The notes below the pieces were generated by a model. That model searched no databases. It was not told the origin of the DNA and saw only the letters and a list, made by a program, of their open reading frames with translations. The position numbers and the translations under genes are program-made. This document shows, piece after piece, positions 24,900 through 33,842 of a DNA stretch of 35,539 bases. This stretch comes from Thiomonas bhubaneswarensis (GTDB lineage: Bacteria; Pseudomonadota; Gammaproteobacteria; Burkholderiales; Burkholderiaceae_C): assembly GCF_001418255.1 (NCBI RefSeq), contig NZ_LIPV01000017.1, positions 1-35,539 on the forward strand, read 5' to 3'. Positions within the stretch are counted from its first letter, which is position 1. Each line of letters begins with the position of its first letter.

Positions 24900-26318
24900 C
24901 TACTTGGCGTGAGTGACTTGAGAGCTGAGATGCGCCCCCGGCAATCGCACGCTGAAGCATGTTTTTCCATTCTCGGACGTGACCTCGACTTGACCGGCAT
25001 GCGCTTCGACGATCGACTTGACGATGGCCAAGCCGAGCCCCGCCCCTTCGCCACGGCGCTGGCGCGAAGGATCCACGCGGTAAAAGCGATCGAACAAATG
25101 GGGCAAATGTTCGGATGGAATGTTGCCGGGATTACATATTTCAATCCTGACCCACCGCTCGTCCTGCGACAAGCGCAGATGGACGGATTGACCGTGCTGC
25201 GTATATCGGATGGCGTTGGCGATCAGGTTGCTGAGTGCGCGGCGCAACATCTCCCGATCACCCTCGACTCGGCCGACTTGCCCGTTCAGTTCGAGCGAGA
25301 CCCCACGGTCCTCCGCCCAGGCTTCGAAGTAGTCGAACAAGCTGCGTATTTCCGCATGCAGGTCAATTCCCGCGGCGTCGCGTCGCATCGGCCCCTGCTC
25401 GGCTTGCGCCAGGAACAGCATGTCGCTGATCATCGCGCCCATACGCTCGAATTCTTCAAGGTTCGAATACAGGATTTCCCGGTAGGCGTCCACGTCCCGG
25501 GCCTTTGACAGCGCGACCTGGGTTTGCGTCGTGAGATTGGTCACAGGGGTGCGCAGCTCGTGAGCGATGTCGGCCGAGACGTTACGCAAACGCGCGAAGC
25601 CTTGCTCGATCCTGGTCAACATGGCGTTGAAGGCGGCCGCCAGATCCACGAGTTCGACTGGAACATGCTTTGGATCGAGGCGTGTGTGCAGCCGCTCAGT
25701 TGTCATTTCTCGCATGCGCGCGCTGATGCGGCGCAGCGGCGCGTGCCCTTGGCGTACGGCTAAGGCTGCGACAAGAACGCTGATGAGGCTTGCCATCAAC
25801 GTCCCCGCCCAAAGAGCATTCTGCAATTCCCGTAAATACTGGAGGTGGAAGTCGATCGCAGTGGCGACGACGACCGTTTTGTTGCCACTACGCAAGACCG
25901 CTCCTCGGTAGACGTGGTGATCGGTTCGCCAGATATGGAGCGTATCTAAAGTCAAATGCGTGGTGGCGGGCACCTTTTCGCCCAAGGCATCGAGATCTGG
26001 TGCAGTCGTTCCGTACAGCAGCCGGCCATTAGCGTCACGGACGACAAAGTACACATCGTGGCCTCCCGCGATCGCGTCGACGAGTTCGTGGGACTGTGCC
26101 ACCCCAGACGAAGAAGCCCCATCTCGATGAAGCGCTGCATCCACCGATGCCCAAGCTGATTGCAGTTCGGCCAGATCCATCCGGGAAAAATGCCGCTGGA
26201 TCGAATATTCGATGCCCCATGCAGAGAGTACGAATATCGCCGTTGTCACCAAGCCAACCAGACTTGTGACGCGAACCGCCAGCGACATGGGGCGGCGTGT
26301 TCGGTTCTCAACGCCCAT
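24900..26318 (-). CDS. copS: CopS/CusS-type copper sensor histidine kinase
   Basis: A 472-residue inner-membrane sensor kinase. TM1 at ~14-33 and TM2 at ~167-187 bracket a ~130-residue periplasmic sensor domain, which carries several His residues ([33 protein letters not shown]). A HAMP segment follows, then the phosphoacceptor helix ([15 protein letters not shown]) and an HATPase_c domain ([31 protein letters not shown]). It senses periplasmic Cu/Ag and phosphorylates CopR. The GTG/ATG region overlaps the end of copR by 11 bases, so they are translationally coupled. The heavy-metal sensor kinase type fits the neighbouring copABI operon. Confidence 0.92.
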   Translation of the reverse strand: MGVENRTRRPMSLAVRVTSLVGLVTTAIFVLSAWGIEYSIQRHFSRMDLAELQSAWASVDAALHRDGASSSGVAQSHELVDAIAGGHDVYFVVRDANGRLLYGTTAPDLDALGEKVPATTHLTLDTLHIWRTDHHVYRGAVLRSGNKTVVVATAIDFHLQYLRELQNALWAGTLMASLISVLVAALAVRQGHAPLRRISARMREMTTERLHTRLDPKHVPVELVDLAAAFNAMLTRIEQGFARLRNVSADIAHELRTPVTNLTTQTQVALSKARDVDAYREILYSNLEEFERMGAMISDMLFLAQAEQGPMRRDAAGIDLHAEIRSLFDYFEAWAEDRGVSLELNGQVGRVEGDREMLRRALSNLIANAIRYTQHGQSVHLRLSQDERWVRIEICNPGNIPSEHLPHLFDRFYRVDPSRQRRGEGAGLGLAIVKSIVEAHAGQVEVTSENGKTCFSVRLPGAHLSSQVTHAK

Positions 26319-26991
26319 CGGGGACGTCCAGGGTATAACCCATACCGCGCACGGTCTGGATCAACTTGGGCTCGAAACCATCGTCGACCTTCGCTCGCAG
26401 CCGACGAATGGCAACATCAATCACATTCGTGTCACTGTCGAAGTTCATGTCCCAAACCTGGGATGCGATCAGGGACCGAGGCAGCACTTCGCCCTGACGA
26501 CGGATCAGCAATTCAAGCAAGGCGAACTCCTTGCTGCTCAGGTTGATTCGGGTGCCGGCCCGCGTAGCACGGCGCCGCGGTAAATCGAGCACCAGATCGG
26601 CGACCTCAAGTTGATCGATTTGCGTTGGGGCGCGCCCGCGTCGCAACAGGGTGCGTACCCGTGCAAGCAACTCGGTGAAGACAAATGGTTTGACCAGATA
26701 GTCATCGGCCCCGAGTTCAAGGCCCTTGACGCGATCCTCCACCGCGTCACGCGCGGTGAGGAACAACACCGGCGTATCGTTGCCCGACTCGCGAAGGGAT
26801 CGGAGGATGCGCCATCCGTCGATGTCGGGAAGCATGACATCGAGCACGATCAGGTCATACGGCGCGATCATCGCGTGATGATGGCCATCAAGGCCGTTGC
26901 GCGCCCAATCCACGACGAACCCCGATTCTCTGAGACCCTGCTGTAGATATTCCCCGGTTTTGACTTCGTCTTCGACGATCAGAAGTTTCAT
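26308..26991 (-). CDS. copR: CopR/CusR-type copper response regulator
   Basis: 227 residues of the OmpR/PhoB class. The start is set at [16 protein letters not shown] (26991), eight bases after GAGG; an upstream in-frame extension to 27063 has no homology. Receiver domain: acidic EDE, phosphorylated Asp51 in [19 protein letters not shown] and DDYLVKPF. Winged helix: [25 protein letters not shown] and [17 protein letters not shown]. It would bind the TGACA-containing element between copR and copA and activate copABI, and probably the 19.0-kb oxidase promoter. It is transcribed divergently from copA. Confidence 0.93.
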   Translation of the reverse strand: MKLLIVEDEVKTGEYLQQGLRESGFVVDWARNGLDGHHHAMIAPYDLIVLDVMLPDIDGWRILRSLRESGNDTPVLFLTARDAVEDRVKGLELGADDYLVKPFVFTELLARVRTLLRRGRAPTQIDQLEVADLVLDLPRRRATRAGTRINLSSKEFALLELLIRRQGEVLPRSLIASQVWDMNFDSDTNVIDVAIRRLRAKVDDGFEPKLIQTVRGMGYTLDVPDGR

Positions 26992-27062
26992 CTGCGTTAC
27001 CTCGCCGGCGCCCCAAGACCGAAGCATACTCTCAATGTAGTTCGCCGAATCTGCCGCGACCA

Positions 27063-27127
27063 TGACAGGACGATGACATCAATGTAATGCCGTGGTCATC
27101 CGCATGAAAGCACACCCTGTCTACGCT
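27063..27127 (+). promoter_or_regulatory. CopR-type site and promoter of copABI
   Basis: TGACA occurs at 27063-27067 and again at 27074-27078, 11 bp apart (one helical turn), as expected for tandem response-regulator sites. The second starts a longer element, TGACATCAATGTAAT then GCCGTGGTCAT (27074-27099), shared in 18 of 26 positions with 18751-18776. A -10-like TACGCT lies at 27122-27127, 34 bp after the TAAT, the same distance as at the other site. The region also contains the copR promoter on the opposite strand. Confidence 0.6.
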
Positions 27128-27168
27128 TCACATTCAAATTTTTCCATTGAACGGGAGCAGCCGAAACC

Positions 27169-28890
27169 ATGCAACGCAATCTCCTCATCCGGCCACAAGG
27201 TGTCCATGTTCAACGGCGGCGCTTCGTGCAAGGGTTGGCTGCTGGCGGCGTCATGCTGGGGCTGGCCCCATGGGCGGCGCACGCGCAAGCGGCGCCCACC
27301 GCAACCGGGACGGCCCCGGAGCTGCGGGGTCGCGAATTCGATCTGACGGTGGCCGAGACTCCGGTCAATTTCACCGGAAAACCTCGGGTCGCGACGACGA
27401 TCAACGGATCGATTCCAGGGCCGACGCTGCGCTGGAAGGAAGGCGACACGGTGACGATTCGTGTGACCAACCGTATGAACCGTTCGACGTCGATCCACTG
27501 GCACGGCATGCTCGTGCCCTTTCAGATGGATGGCGTGCCTGGAATGAGCTTCAAGGGCATCACGCCCGGTGAGACCTTCGTCTATCACTTCAAGGTCCGG
27601 CAGGCCGGCACCTACTGGTACCACTCGCACTCGGGCATGCAGGAGCAAACTGGCATGTACGGCGCCATCATCATCGAGCCCGCGCAGGGCAAGACCATAC
27701 ACGCCGAGACCGATCATGTGGTGCTGTTGTCGGACTGGATGGACGAAGACCCGATGCGCGTCCTGGCCAAGCTCAAGGACGACAGCGGTTTTGACAACTA
27801 CCACGAGCCGACGGCGGTGGACTTCTTCCGCGATGTCTCCCGCGAGGGACTGCGTGCGGCACTCGACAAGCGCGCGATGTGGGAGCAGATGCGCATGAGT
27901 CCGGGCGACCTTTCCGATCTATCGGGCGCCACGCTGACGTATCTCACTAATGGCGTCACCCCTGCCGGCAACTGGTTCGCACCCATCGTGCCGGGCAAGG
28001 TCGCACGACTGCGCTTCATCAATGGCTCGGGTGATACCTTTTACGACGTGCGCATCCCCGGCCTGAAACTCACGGTGGTTGCCGCCGACGGGCAGGACGT
28101 GGAGCCGGTGAGTGTAGACGAGTTCCGCTTCGGCCCTGGGGAAACCTATGACGTGCTGGTGCGCCCCAGAGACGAGGCGTACACGATCTTTGCGCAATCG
28201 ATGGACCGTACCGGATACGCACGCGGCACGCTGGCTGCCCGGCCGGGTCTCGCCGCGCCCGTTCCGCCGATGGACCCACGCCAGCAATTGACCATGGCCG
28301 ACATGATGGGCAACGACATGAGCTCGATGCCGGGAATGGACATGGGAGGGATGAGTATGGACACGGAACCTGCTGTGCGGCACGCGCCGGCCGAATACGG
28401 TCCCGGCGTCGACGCCCGCGTCGACCACCCACGGACAAATCTGGACGATCCTGGCGTGGGCCTGCGCAACAACGGCCGACGCGTCTTGACCCTGGCTGAT
28501 CTGCACACGATCGGTGGCCCGATCGACCCGCGTGCGCCCGGTCGCACGATCGAGATGCATCTGACGGGCAACATGGAGCGCTACACCTGGTCGTTCGACG
28601 GCGTGCCGTTCGGGGAGTCGACACCGGTGCATTTCCGCTATGGCGAGCGCCTGCGCATGGTGTTGGTGAACGACACGATGATGACCCACCCGATGCACAT
28701 GCACGGCATGTGGAGCGAATTGGAGAGCCCGGATGGCCAATTCCAGGTGCGCCGCCACACCATCCCGGTTCAGCCGGCGCAGCAGGTCAGCTACCGCATC
28801 AGCGCCGACGCGCTGGGGCGCTGGGCCTGGCACTGCCATTTGATGATGCACATGGACGCGGGGATGTTCCGCGAGATTCTGGTGTCATGA
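27169..28890 (+). CDS. copA: CopA periplasmic multicopper oxidase
   Basis: A 573-residue CopA-family copper-resistance oxidase, complete. Tat signal (VQRRRFVQGLAAGGVMLGLAP, cut near AHAQA at ~40). All four copper clusters are intact: HWHG (110-113), WYHSHSG (150-156), HPMHMHGMW and WHCHLMMHMDAGMF. A Met-rich insert (DMMGNDMSSMPGMDMGGMSMD, shown in two parts: DMMGNDMSSMP, GMDMGGMSMD) near residues 385-405 is the copper-binding segment typical of CopA. It oxidises Cu(I) to the less toxic Cu(II) in the periplasm and sequesters copper. First gene of copABI, divergent from copRS. Confidence 0.95.
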   Translation: MQRNLLIRPQGVHVQRRRFVQGLAAGGVMLGLAPWAAHAQAAPTATGTAPELRGREFDLTVAETPVNFTGKPRVATTINGSIPGPTLRWKEGDTVTIRVTNRMNRSTSIHWHGMLVPFQMDGVPGMSFKGITPGETFVYHFKVRQAGTYWYHSHSGMQEQTGMYGAIIIEPAQGKTIHAETDHVVLLSDWMDEDPMRVLAKLKDDSGFDNYHEPTAVDFFRDVSREGLRAALDKRAMWEQMRMSPGDLSDLSGATLTYLTNGVTPAGNWFAPIVPGKVARLRFINGSGDTFYDVRIPGLKLTVVAADGQDVEPVSVDEFRFGPGETYDVLVRPRDEAYTIFAQSMDRTGYARGTLAARPGLAAPVPPMDPRQQLTMADMMGNDMSSMPGMDMGGMSMDTEPAVRHAPAEYGPGVDARVDHPRTNLDDPGVGLRNNGRRVLTLADLHTIGGPIDPRAPGRTIEMHLTGNMERYTWSFDGVPFGESTPVHFRYGERLRMVLVNDTMMTHPMHMHGMWSELESPDGQFQVRRHTIPVQPAQQVSYRISADALGRWAWHCHLMMHMDAGMFREILVS

Positions 28891-28917
28891 CCACCGCGGC
28901 CATAGGAGATGAAATCA

Positions 28918-30024
28918 ATGAGACTGCAACACATCAACAAAGCTCTGGCATTGGCGATCGCCGGTCTGGCGATTGCGCCGGTCTGGGCGCAAAGCATGGA
29001 CATGCCAGGGATGAGCATGCCAGGGATGGGATCTCCTGCTGCTTCGGCTTCCTCCCCGGCCGATCACCCCGTTTCGCCGACGAAGGCGCCTGCAATGTCT
29101 GGCGACATGGGCGGCATGAACATGCAGGGAATGGATGCAACCACCCCGTCTTCGTCAAAGGCAATTCCCACGCCCTCTTCAAAGCCCGCGGCAGCGCCGA
29201 ATGACATGAATGGGATGGACATGCCGGGGATGCAGATGCAAGGGACGGGCGCGGCCACGCAGGCGGCGGCTGACGGGAACATGAAGGGGGCGGCTCCCAA
29301 CCAGCCGCGCAGCGCCGATGCGTACTCCGGTGGCTACACGCTGACGACCGGACCCTTTATCCCGCCTGGAGTCAAGCCGCCGCGCCTTGCGGACCAGGAG
29401 AATTTCGGCTCGGTGCTGGTCGATCGCCTGGAGCGCGCCTATACGCGCGACGGCAACTGGAGCGCCTACGACGTGCAGGCCTGGTTCGGCCGCGATTTCA
29501 ACCGCTTGGTGATCAAGGCCGAGGGCGATGTCTCGCAAGGACGCCTGCAGGACGCCCGAACCGAGCTTCTCTGGGGGCACGCGGTTGCCGCGTTCTGGGA
29601 CACGCAGCTCGGTGTGCGTCACGACAACGGCTCCGGACCCGACCGTAACTGGCTGGCGTTCGGGGTGCAGGGCCTGGCACCCTATTGGTTCGATGTCGAG
29701 GCCACAGGCTATTTGGGCAACGCGGGACGCAGCGCGCTGCGTCTGGCGACGAGTTACGACTTGCTGATCACCCAGCGCGTCGTACTGCAGCCGCGCGTTG
29801 AAGCCAACCTGTATGGCAAGGATGATCCGGCGCGTCAAATCGGCAGTGGGCTGTCCGATGCGACCGCCGGGTTGCGCCTGCGCTACGAGTTCACGCGCCA
29901 GTTCGCGCCCTATGTCGGCGTGGAATGGAGCGGGAAATTTGGCCGCAGCGCGGACTACGCGCGCATTGCGGGCGAAAAGACACGCCAGACGGCCATCGTC
30001 GCTGGCTTGCATTTCTGGTTCTGA
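28918..30024 (+). CDS. copB: CopB copper-resistance outer-membrane protein
   Basis: 368 residues from the ATG at 28918; this start is nine bases after AGGAG, while the ATG at 28909 abuts the AGGAG directly. Signal peptide MRLQHINKALALAIAGLAIAPVWAQ, given here as a ~24-residue leader cut at WAQ. A long Met-rich region follows (SMDMPGMSMPGMGS, GGMNMQGM, GMDMPGMQMQG), then the CopB beta-barrel domain (~145-368: LLVDRLERAYTRDGN-like VLVDRLERAY, DVQAWFGRDFNRLVIKAEGD, YVGVEWSGKFG, terminal AGLHFWF). It binds copper and may move it across the outer membrane. It is 27 bp downstream of copA. Confidence 0.93.
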   Translation: MRLQHINKALALAIAGLAIAPVWAQSMDMPGMSMPGMGSPAASASSPADHPVSPTKAPAMSGDMGGMNMQGMDATTPSSSKAIPTPSSKPAAAPNDMNGMDMPGMQMQGTGAATQAAADGNMKGAAPNQPRSADAYSGGYTLTTGPFIPPGVKPPRLADQENFGSVLVDRLERAYTRDGNWSAYDVQAWFGRDFNRLVIKAEGDVSQGRLQDARTELLWGHAVAAFWDTQLGVRHDNGSGPDRNWLAFGVQGLAPYWFDVEATGYLGNAGRSALRLATSYDLLITQRVVLQPRVEANLYGKDDPARQIGSGLSDATAGLRLRYEFTRQFAPYVGVEWSGKFGRSADYARIAGEKTRQTAIVAGLHFWF

Positions 30025-30083
30025 CCCGTTGGTTTTCAACGGATTCGCTGTTGTACTTTTAAGGCTGACGAAAGGATACCCAT

Positions 30084-30737
30084 ATGAAGATGAAGAAAAT
30101 CCGACTGTCCATGCTTCTGCTTGGCGCATGGCCCGTATTTGCGCTTGCCGCCGCGAATGCGTCCGGAGTCGAGAATCCGTCACACGAGGCCACGCCGAAG
30201 CGTGGCGCAAGCGTGTCCTCTGAGGCTGCCGCAATGCCTGGTGCCATGAAGGGCATGAATATGCAAGGTATGAACATGCAGGGCATGGGCATGTCAGGGG
30301 TTGCCGCAAATGCGGCCTCTGCCCCCCACGCATCGGTTCATGCCGACGCGGACGCCGACGCATCTTCCATCGGCAATCCTGGTCAAGCAACGGCCGCCAC
30401 CAAAAACGTGGACATCACGATGGACGACTCGATGCGTTTTACGCCGGATGTCATCCATGTGCAGCCGGGACAAACGATTCGGTTTGTTTTGATCAACCGT
30501 GGCCAAATCAAGCACGAGATGACGATCGGGAGCATGGCCGAGCTCAAGGAGCACGAAAAGATGATGGCGGCTATGCCCGATATGACCGATGGGGCCGAGC
30601 CCAATATGGTCGCCGTACCGCCTGGAAGCAAGGGTGAGCTGATCTGGCGCTTTGGCAAGCCCGGGACCGTCGACTTCGCCTGCACGATGCCCAGGCATAT
30701 GGAAGCTGGCATGGTCGGCAAGATTCTGGTGGAGTGA
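30084..30737 (+). CDS. copI: CopI-like periplasmic cupredoxin
   Basis: 217 residues; ATG after AAAGGATACCCAT. Signal peptide to about residue 23 (ALAAANA), then a Met-rich run (MPGAMKGMNMQG, MNMQGMGMSG), a His/Asp-rich linker (HASVHADADADA) and a C-terminal cupredoxin domain (108-217). Type 1 copper ligands are visible: His144 (KHEM), Cys200, His205 and Met210 in FACTMPRHMEAGM, the normal C-x4-H-x4-M spacing. CopI-type proteins protect the periplasm from Cu(I), possibly passing electrons or copper to CopA. Third gene of the copABI unit. Confidence 0.9.
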   Translation: MKMKKIRLSMLLLGAWPVFALAAANASGVENPSHEATPKRGASVSSEAAAMPGAMKGMNMQGMNMQGMGMSGVAANAASAPHASVHADADADASSIGNPGQATAATKNVDITMDDSMRFTPDVIHVQPGQTIRFVLINRGQIKHEMTIGSMAELKEHEKMMAAMPDMTDGAEPNMVAVPPGSKGELIWRFGKPGTVDFACTMPRHMEAGMVGKILVE

Positions 30738-30970
30738 GCGCTCCACATGAAGTGGCAGGGGTGGCACCCGGCAACAGCGGCTTGGCGTTCTCAAAAATCT
30801 TGCTTGAGTGTCGCCTTCTACCGCTTCGCGCCGCGCCTCCCGCCGCCAAGCAGGGCCGATTGCCCGCGAAAATCGCCTCCATTTCGACGCCGCGGGCCGG
30901 ATGCCTCCGTCCGGCACCTCAGCCTGCAAGGGATGATGGGCCAGTTCGCCGTGGCCTGATCAGGGACTGT
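30738..30970. other. Spacer with a multicopper-oxidase C-terminal remnant
   Basis: 233 bp between convergent copI and the tlpA-like gene. Bases 30930-30959 on the plus strand read GMMGQFAVA-stop, almost the same as the last residues of the oxidase ending at 20742 (GMMGQFTVA-stop), so this is probably the tail of a deleted multicopper oxidase. A dyad GCCGGA-N8-TCCGGC lies at 30896-30915 without a T-run. The rest shows nothing recognisable. Confidence 0.45.
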
Positions 30971-31576
30971 TCAGCGCATCAGGGCCTCGATGACCTGCCG
31001 AATCGCAGGGCTGTCGTAATCCCGCCCGCCGACGGCCTGCCGGACGATCATGCCATTCTTGTCGACCAGATAGGTCGTCGGAATGCCCATCACACCGAAG
31101 GCATGCGCCGCCTCGCTGTGCTGGTCCAGCAACACCGGGAAGGTGGGTGATGGATTGAGCTGGCCCATGTAGGCGAAAACGTTGTTCAGGGTCTCGCCCT
31201 GGTCCAGCGCCAGCACCTCGAAGGGGCGGCCCTTCATCGCCAGGTAAAGCCTTTCGATGGACGGCATTTCCTGCCGGCACGGAGGGCACCAGGTGGCCCA
31301 GAAGTTGACCAGCACCACCTTGCCGCGGTAATCGGCCAGGCGGTGGGTCTTGCCGTTGATGTCCTGCAAGCTGAATGCCGGCGCCGGGCGTGGCGGCTCC
31401 ACCACCGCGAGCGCGTGGTCCTGCGCCGGGTCGGCGGCGCGTGCGGCGCGCGCCGCGCCAACGGCCAGCAGCCCGGCGCCGCCGAGCCAGGACAGCACCT
31501 GGCGGCGCTCAGGGTTGATCAGGCGTGGCCCCCGCGCATTGCGGTCCGGCCAATGTGGCTTGGTGTTGCGTTCCAT
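30971..31576 (-). CDS. TlpA-like periplasmic thioredoxin
   Basis: 201 residues; ATG at 31576 after TGGAGAGAGC. The N-terminus holds a twin-arginine-like membrane or signal segment (NPERRQVLSWLGGAGLLAVGAARAARA), then an AhpC-TSA/Redoxin thioredoxin fold with the active site WCPPC (Cys97, Cys100), the cis-Pro in GIPTTYLVDKNG, and a normal length. It would reduce or isomerise disulfides, or metallate partners, in the periplasm using electrons from the DsbD-like membrane protein of the same operon. Its first 68 bases overlap the end of the upstream gene in another frame. It is the last gene of the minus-strand redox operon. Confidence 0.9.
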   Translation of the reverse strand: MERNTKPHWPDRNARGPRLINPERRQVLSWLGGAGLLAVGAARAARAADPAQDHALAVVEPPRPAPAFSLQDINGKTHRLADYRGKVVLVNFWATWCPPCRQEMPSIERLYLAMKGRPFEVLALDQGETLNNVFAYMGQLNPSPTFPVLLDQHSEAAHAFGVMGIPTTYLVDKNGMIVRQAVGGRDYDSPAIRQVIEALMR

Positions 31577-32081
31577 GCTCTCTCCAGAAAAAAATCAGTT
31601 TGAACCGCGCGCCGCGCGGCAAGTCGACGGTGGTGAACCCCTGGGCCCAATCCCCGGGCTGCAGGGTTTGCTGCGCCGGCAGGACCGACCAGTCCGAACG
31701 CACGCCCAGTGGCTGCCAGCGGTGCAGCCACTGGGTTTTGGTGATCAGCGGGTGCCCCTTGCCATCCGGGGTCACGGCCTTCCAGGCGGCCACGTCATAG
31801 GTGATAGGAACCTTGGCGTTGTTCCGGATCGAGGTTCCGAACACGCAGACCCGGGCAATGGCATCGATGGCCTTGGATGGATAGCCCATGTTCTCGTAGA
31901 AGGCGCGCACACTGTCTGGGCTGAGCTGGATCAACTGCACGGTGAAAGCGTGCCTGGCGTTCGTCCACGACGGTTGCGCCGCACTCGCCGCTGCGGCCGG
32001 GGCGGCATCCGCAGCCAAGGCGCCGGGCGGAAGCACGGCACAGGCAAGTACGACGAGCAAGGGAAAAACACGACCATCCAT
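31509..32081 (-). CDS. Unknown exported protein in the thiol-redox operon
   Basis: 190 residues. Signal peptide MDGRVFPLLVVLACAVLPPGALAADA is split here as MDGRVFPLLVVLACAVLPPG then ALAADA. An Ala-rich linker leads into a folded part with repeated aromatic and Trp-containing stretches (WLHRWQPLGVRSDWSVLP, PGDWAQGFTTVDLPRGARFKLIFFWREHG), which reads like a beta-rich domain. One Cys is central (IARVCVFGTSIRNN) and one near the end (GPQCAGA). The last 68 bases overlap the tlpA-like gene. No family is recognised. Operon position suggests a periplasmic partner of the TlpA/DsbD system. Confidence 0.75.
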   Translation of the reverse strand: MDGRVFPLLVVLACAVLPPGALAADAAPAAAASAAQPSWTNARHAFTVQLIQLSPDSVRAFYENMGYPSKAIDAIARVCVFGTSIRNNAKVPITYDVAAWKAVTPDGKGHPLITKTQWLHRWQPLGVRSDWSVLPAQQTLQPGDWAQGFTTVDLPRGARFKLIFFWREHGTQHQATLAGPQCAGATPDQP

Positions 32082-32150
32082 CGTTCAACTCCGTAAGAAA
32101 AACGCGAGCGGGGCCCGCTCTACGGGCGGAAAAGCGCTGAAGCGATGAGA

Positions 32151-32645
32151 TTATTGGGTCGTCGCAACGATCGTTGCCGGTGGAAGGCATAGCCCTTTGT
32201 CGGCGCAAGCCTGGATTTGCACCTGTATGCGGACATCGCGCAGCCTTGACAGACCTGGCAGAGCGATGCGTGTACCGTTCTCGTAGACCCGTATGGTCTT
32301 GCCGTTGATATGTAGGCCGATGTCTTGACCGGGTGGATAGAGAGGTTGGATCGCTAACGTACGGCCACTGCGTTGCGCGACCACCGTGACAGGAATCAAG
32401 TAGGGCGCCGACGGCGGATTGGCGTAGACATGCCAACCCGCGTCAATGTGCAGCGTCACCACCGCATTGGGGCCATTGATCGCGGCACTGGCACCAACCT
32501 TGGCGGAGGAATCGACCAGATCGCCGGCAGCAGCCGGGGTCAAGCCAGGGTCGGGATACGCGGCATGGAACAGCAAGGCAGCGCCGATCAAGACGGTCAG
32601 GGCAATGAGCGAGACGGCGGCCATGCGCCGGAGTTTTGGTTTCAT
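32151..32645 (-). CDS. Stand-alone DsbD alpha-type (DsbC-like) domain protein
   Basis: 164 residues from the ATG at 32645, five bases after AAGGAA. An N-terminal hydrophobic segment (MAAVSLIALTVLIGAALLF) anchors or exports it. The rest matches the N-terminal immunoglobulin-like domain of DsbD: AGWHVYANPPSAPYLIPVTV, then ACADKGLCLPP with Cys147 and Cys153, the C-x5-C pair equivalent to Cys103/Cys109 of E. coli DsbD-alpha. In most bacteria this domain is fused to the membrane part; here it is a separate gene 10 bp downstream of the one encoding the rest. It would pass electrons from the membrane core to periplasmic thiol proteins. Confidence 0.85.
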   Translation of the reverse strand: MKPKLRRMAAVSLIALTVLIGAALLFHAAYPDPGLTPAAAGDLVDSSAKVGASAAINGPNAVVTLHIDAGWHVYANPPSAPYLIPVTVVAQRSGRTLAIQPLYPPGQDIGLHINGKTIRVYENGTRIALPGLSRLRDVRIQVQIQACADKGLCLPPATIVATTQ

Positions 32646-32655
32646 CGAAATTCCT

Positions 32656-33828
32656 TTATGGTTGGATGGCATTCAAACCTCGGACGAGCGCATCGGCCGA
32701 GAACAGTCCGGAAAGATGGCCGATCTCTCGCCCATGTGGATTCAATATCGCCACGAACGGCAGGCCAGCCCCGCCGTAGGCGGCAAGGAGACTTTGCAGT
32801 TCTGGGTTCGGGCGGGTTAGGTCAACCTGCAAGGGAACGACACCGCGGGTGCGCAGGGCTTGCACAACGCGCGCGTCGCCATAGACGGTTTGCTCCAGAA
32901 ACCTGCAGTTCAGGCACCACTGTGCGGTGAATTCGACCAGCGCAGGGCGATGCAGATTGACAATCTCGGCGATTTGTGTTGCCTCAAGCGGCTGCCAAGG
33001 GATGCCCTGCGATGGGACGGGCCAGATCCCTGCACTCAGATAAACCAAAGCCAGTGCGGGCAAGCTCGAAAGTGGCGCGGCCCAGCGCGAGGCGCGATCT
33101 GTGGCGCGAAGGCTCGTTGCGAGTACCCACAACATCATCCCAGCAAGAAATGCGAACCATAGCGCCTTGTCCACGCTGGCGGGAAACAGACTTTGCGCGA
33201 AAAAAATCGCGGCGCCGGCAAGCAGCCAGCCGAAGCTTTGACGCACGATATCAGTCCAAGCCCCTCCACGTGGCAGCCGATCGAGAAGTCCGGGCTTCAG
33301 AAGCAGAATGGCGTAGGGCAGAGCCATGCCAAGACCAATCGCGATGAATATCATCACGATGTCGACAGTTGGCCGGGTGAGGGCAAACACAAGGATCCCA
33401 CCCAGCAAGGGGCCGGTACAGGGCGTCGACAAAAGGGCACTGACCAGGCCGGAGACCAGCGGCTCGGCGAAACGCCCACCTCCCATTCTCGCGATGATGG
33501 GAGGAATCGGCAAACTGCGCCCCGTGAAATTCATCACCGCCATCACCAGCAGGATGATGACCAGGCCGATCAGCACGGCTCGCGATTGGAACAGCACGCC
33601 CCATTGAAGATGCAGGAGAGCTGTTGCCAGCCCCAGGGGTGTGAAAAACAACAGGGACCCCGCAGCGAACAGACCGGCGGACAAAGCACGTGTCGCCGGC
33701 TTTGCACCGGCGGCGCGCAGGATGGTGCGAACCTTGATTGGAATGACCGGCAGCACGCATGGCGTCAGGTTGAGCAGCATGCCTGCGCCGACCGCGAGGA
33801 GGACTTCGAGGATGAGTGAGATGTCCAT
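32656..33828 (-). CDS. DsbD-like thiol:disulfide interchange protein lacking the alpha domain
   Basis: 390 residues; ATG at 33828 after AAAGGACC, preferred over a TTG at 33846. Eight membrane helices of the CcdA/DsbD-beta type with the two membrane cysteines in NLTPCVLPVIPIK and LLSTPCTGPLLGG, then a C-terminal thioredoxin-like gamma domain with WCLNC (EFTAQWCLNCRF). It carries reducing power from cytoplasmic thioredoxin across the membrane. The missing alpha domain is encoded by the next gene. The layout is like ScsB/DsbD systems linked to copper tolerance. It starts 14 bp after the ResA-like gene. Confidence 0.9.
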   Translation of the reverse strand: MDISLILEVLLAVGAGMLLNLTPCVLPVIPIKVRTILRAAGAKPATRALSAGLFAAGSLLFFTPLGLATALLHLQWGVLFQSRAVLIGLVIILLVMAVMNFTGRSLPIPPIIARMGGGRFAEPLVSGLVSALLSTPCTGPLLGGILVFALTRPTVDIVMIFIAIGLGMALPYAILLLKPGLLDRLPRGGAWTDIVRQSFGWLLAGAAIFFAQSLFPASVDKALWFAFLAGMMLWVLATSLRATDRASRWAAPLSSLPALALVYLSAGIWPVPSQGIPWQPLEATQIAEIVNLHRPALVEFTAQWCLNCRFLEQTVYGDARVVQALRTRGVVPLQVDLTRPNPELQSLLAAYGGAGLPFVAILNPHGREIGHLSGLFSADALVRGLNAIQP

Positions 33829-33842
33829 GGGGCTTGGTCCTT

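Noticed and set aside
30896-30915. Rho-independent terminator after copI
   Set aside because: The stem GCCGGA/TCCGGC is short and has no T-run on either side.
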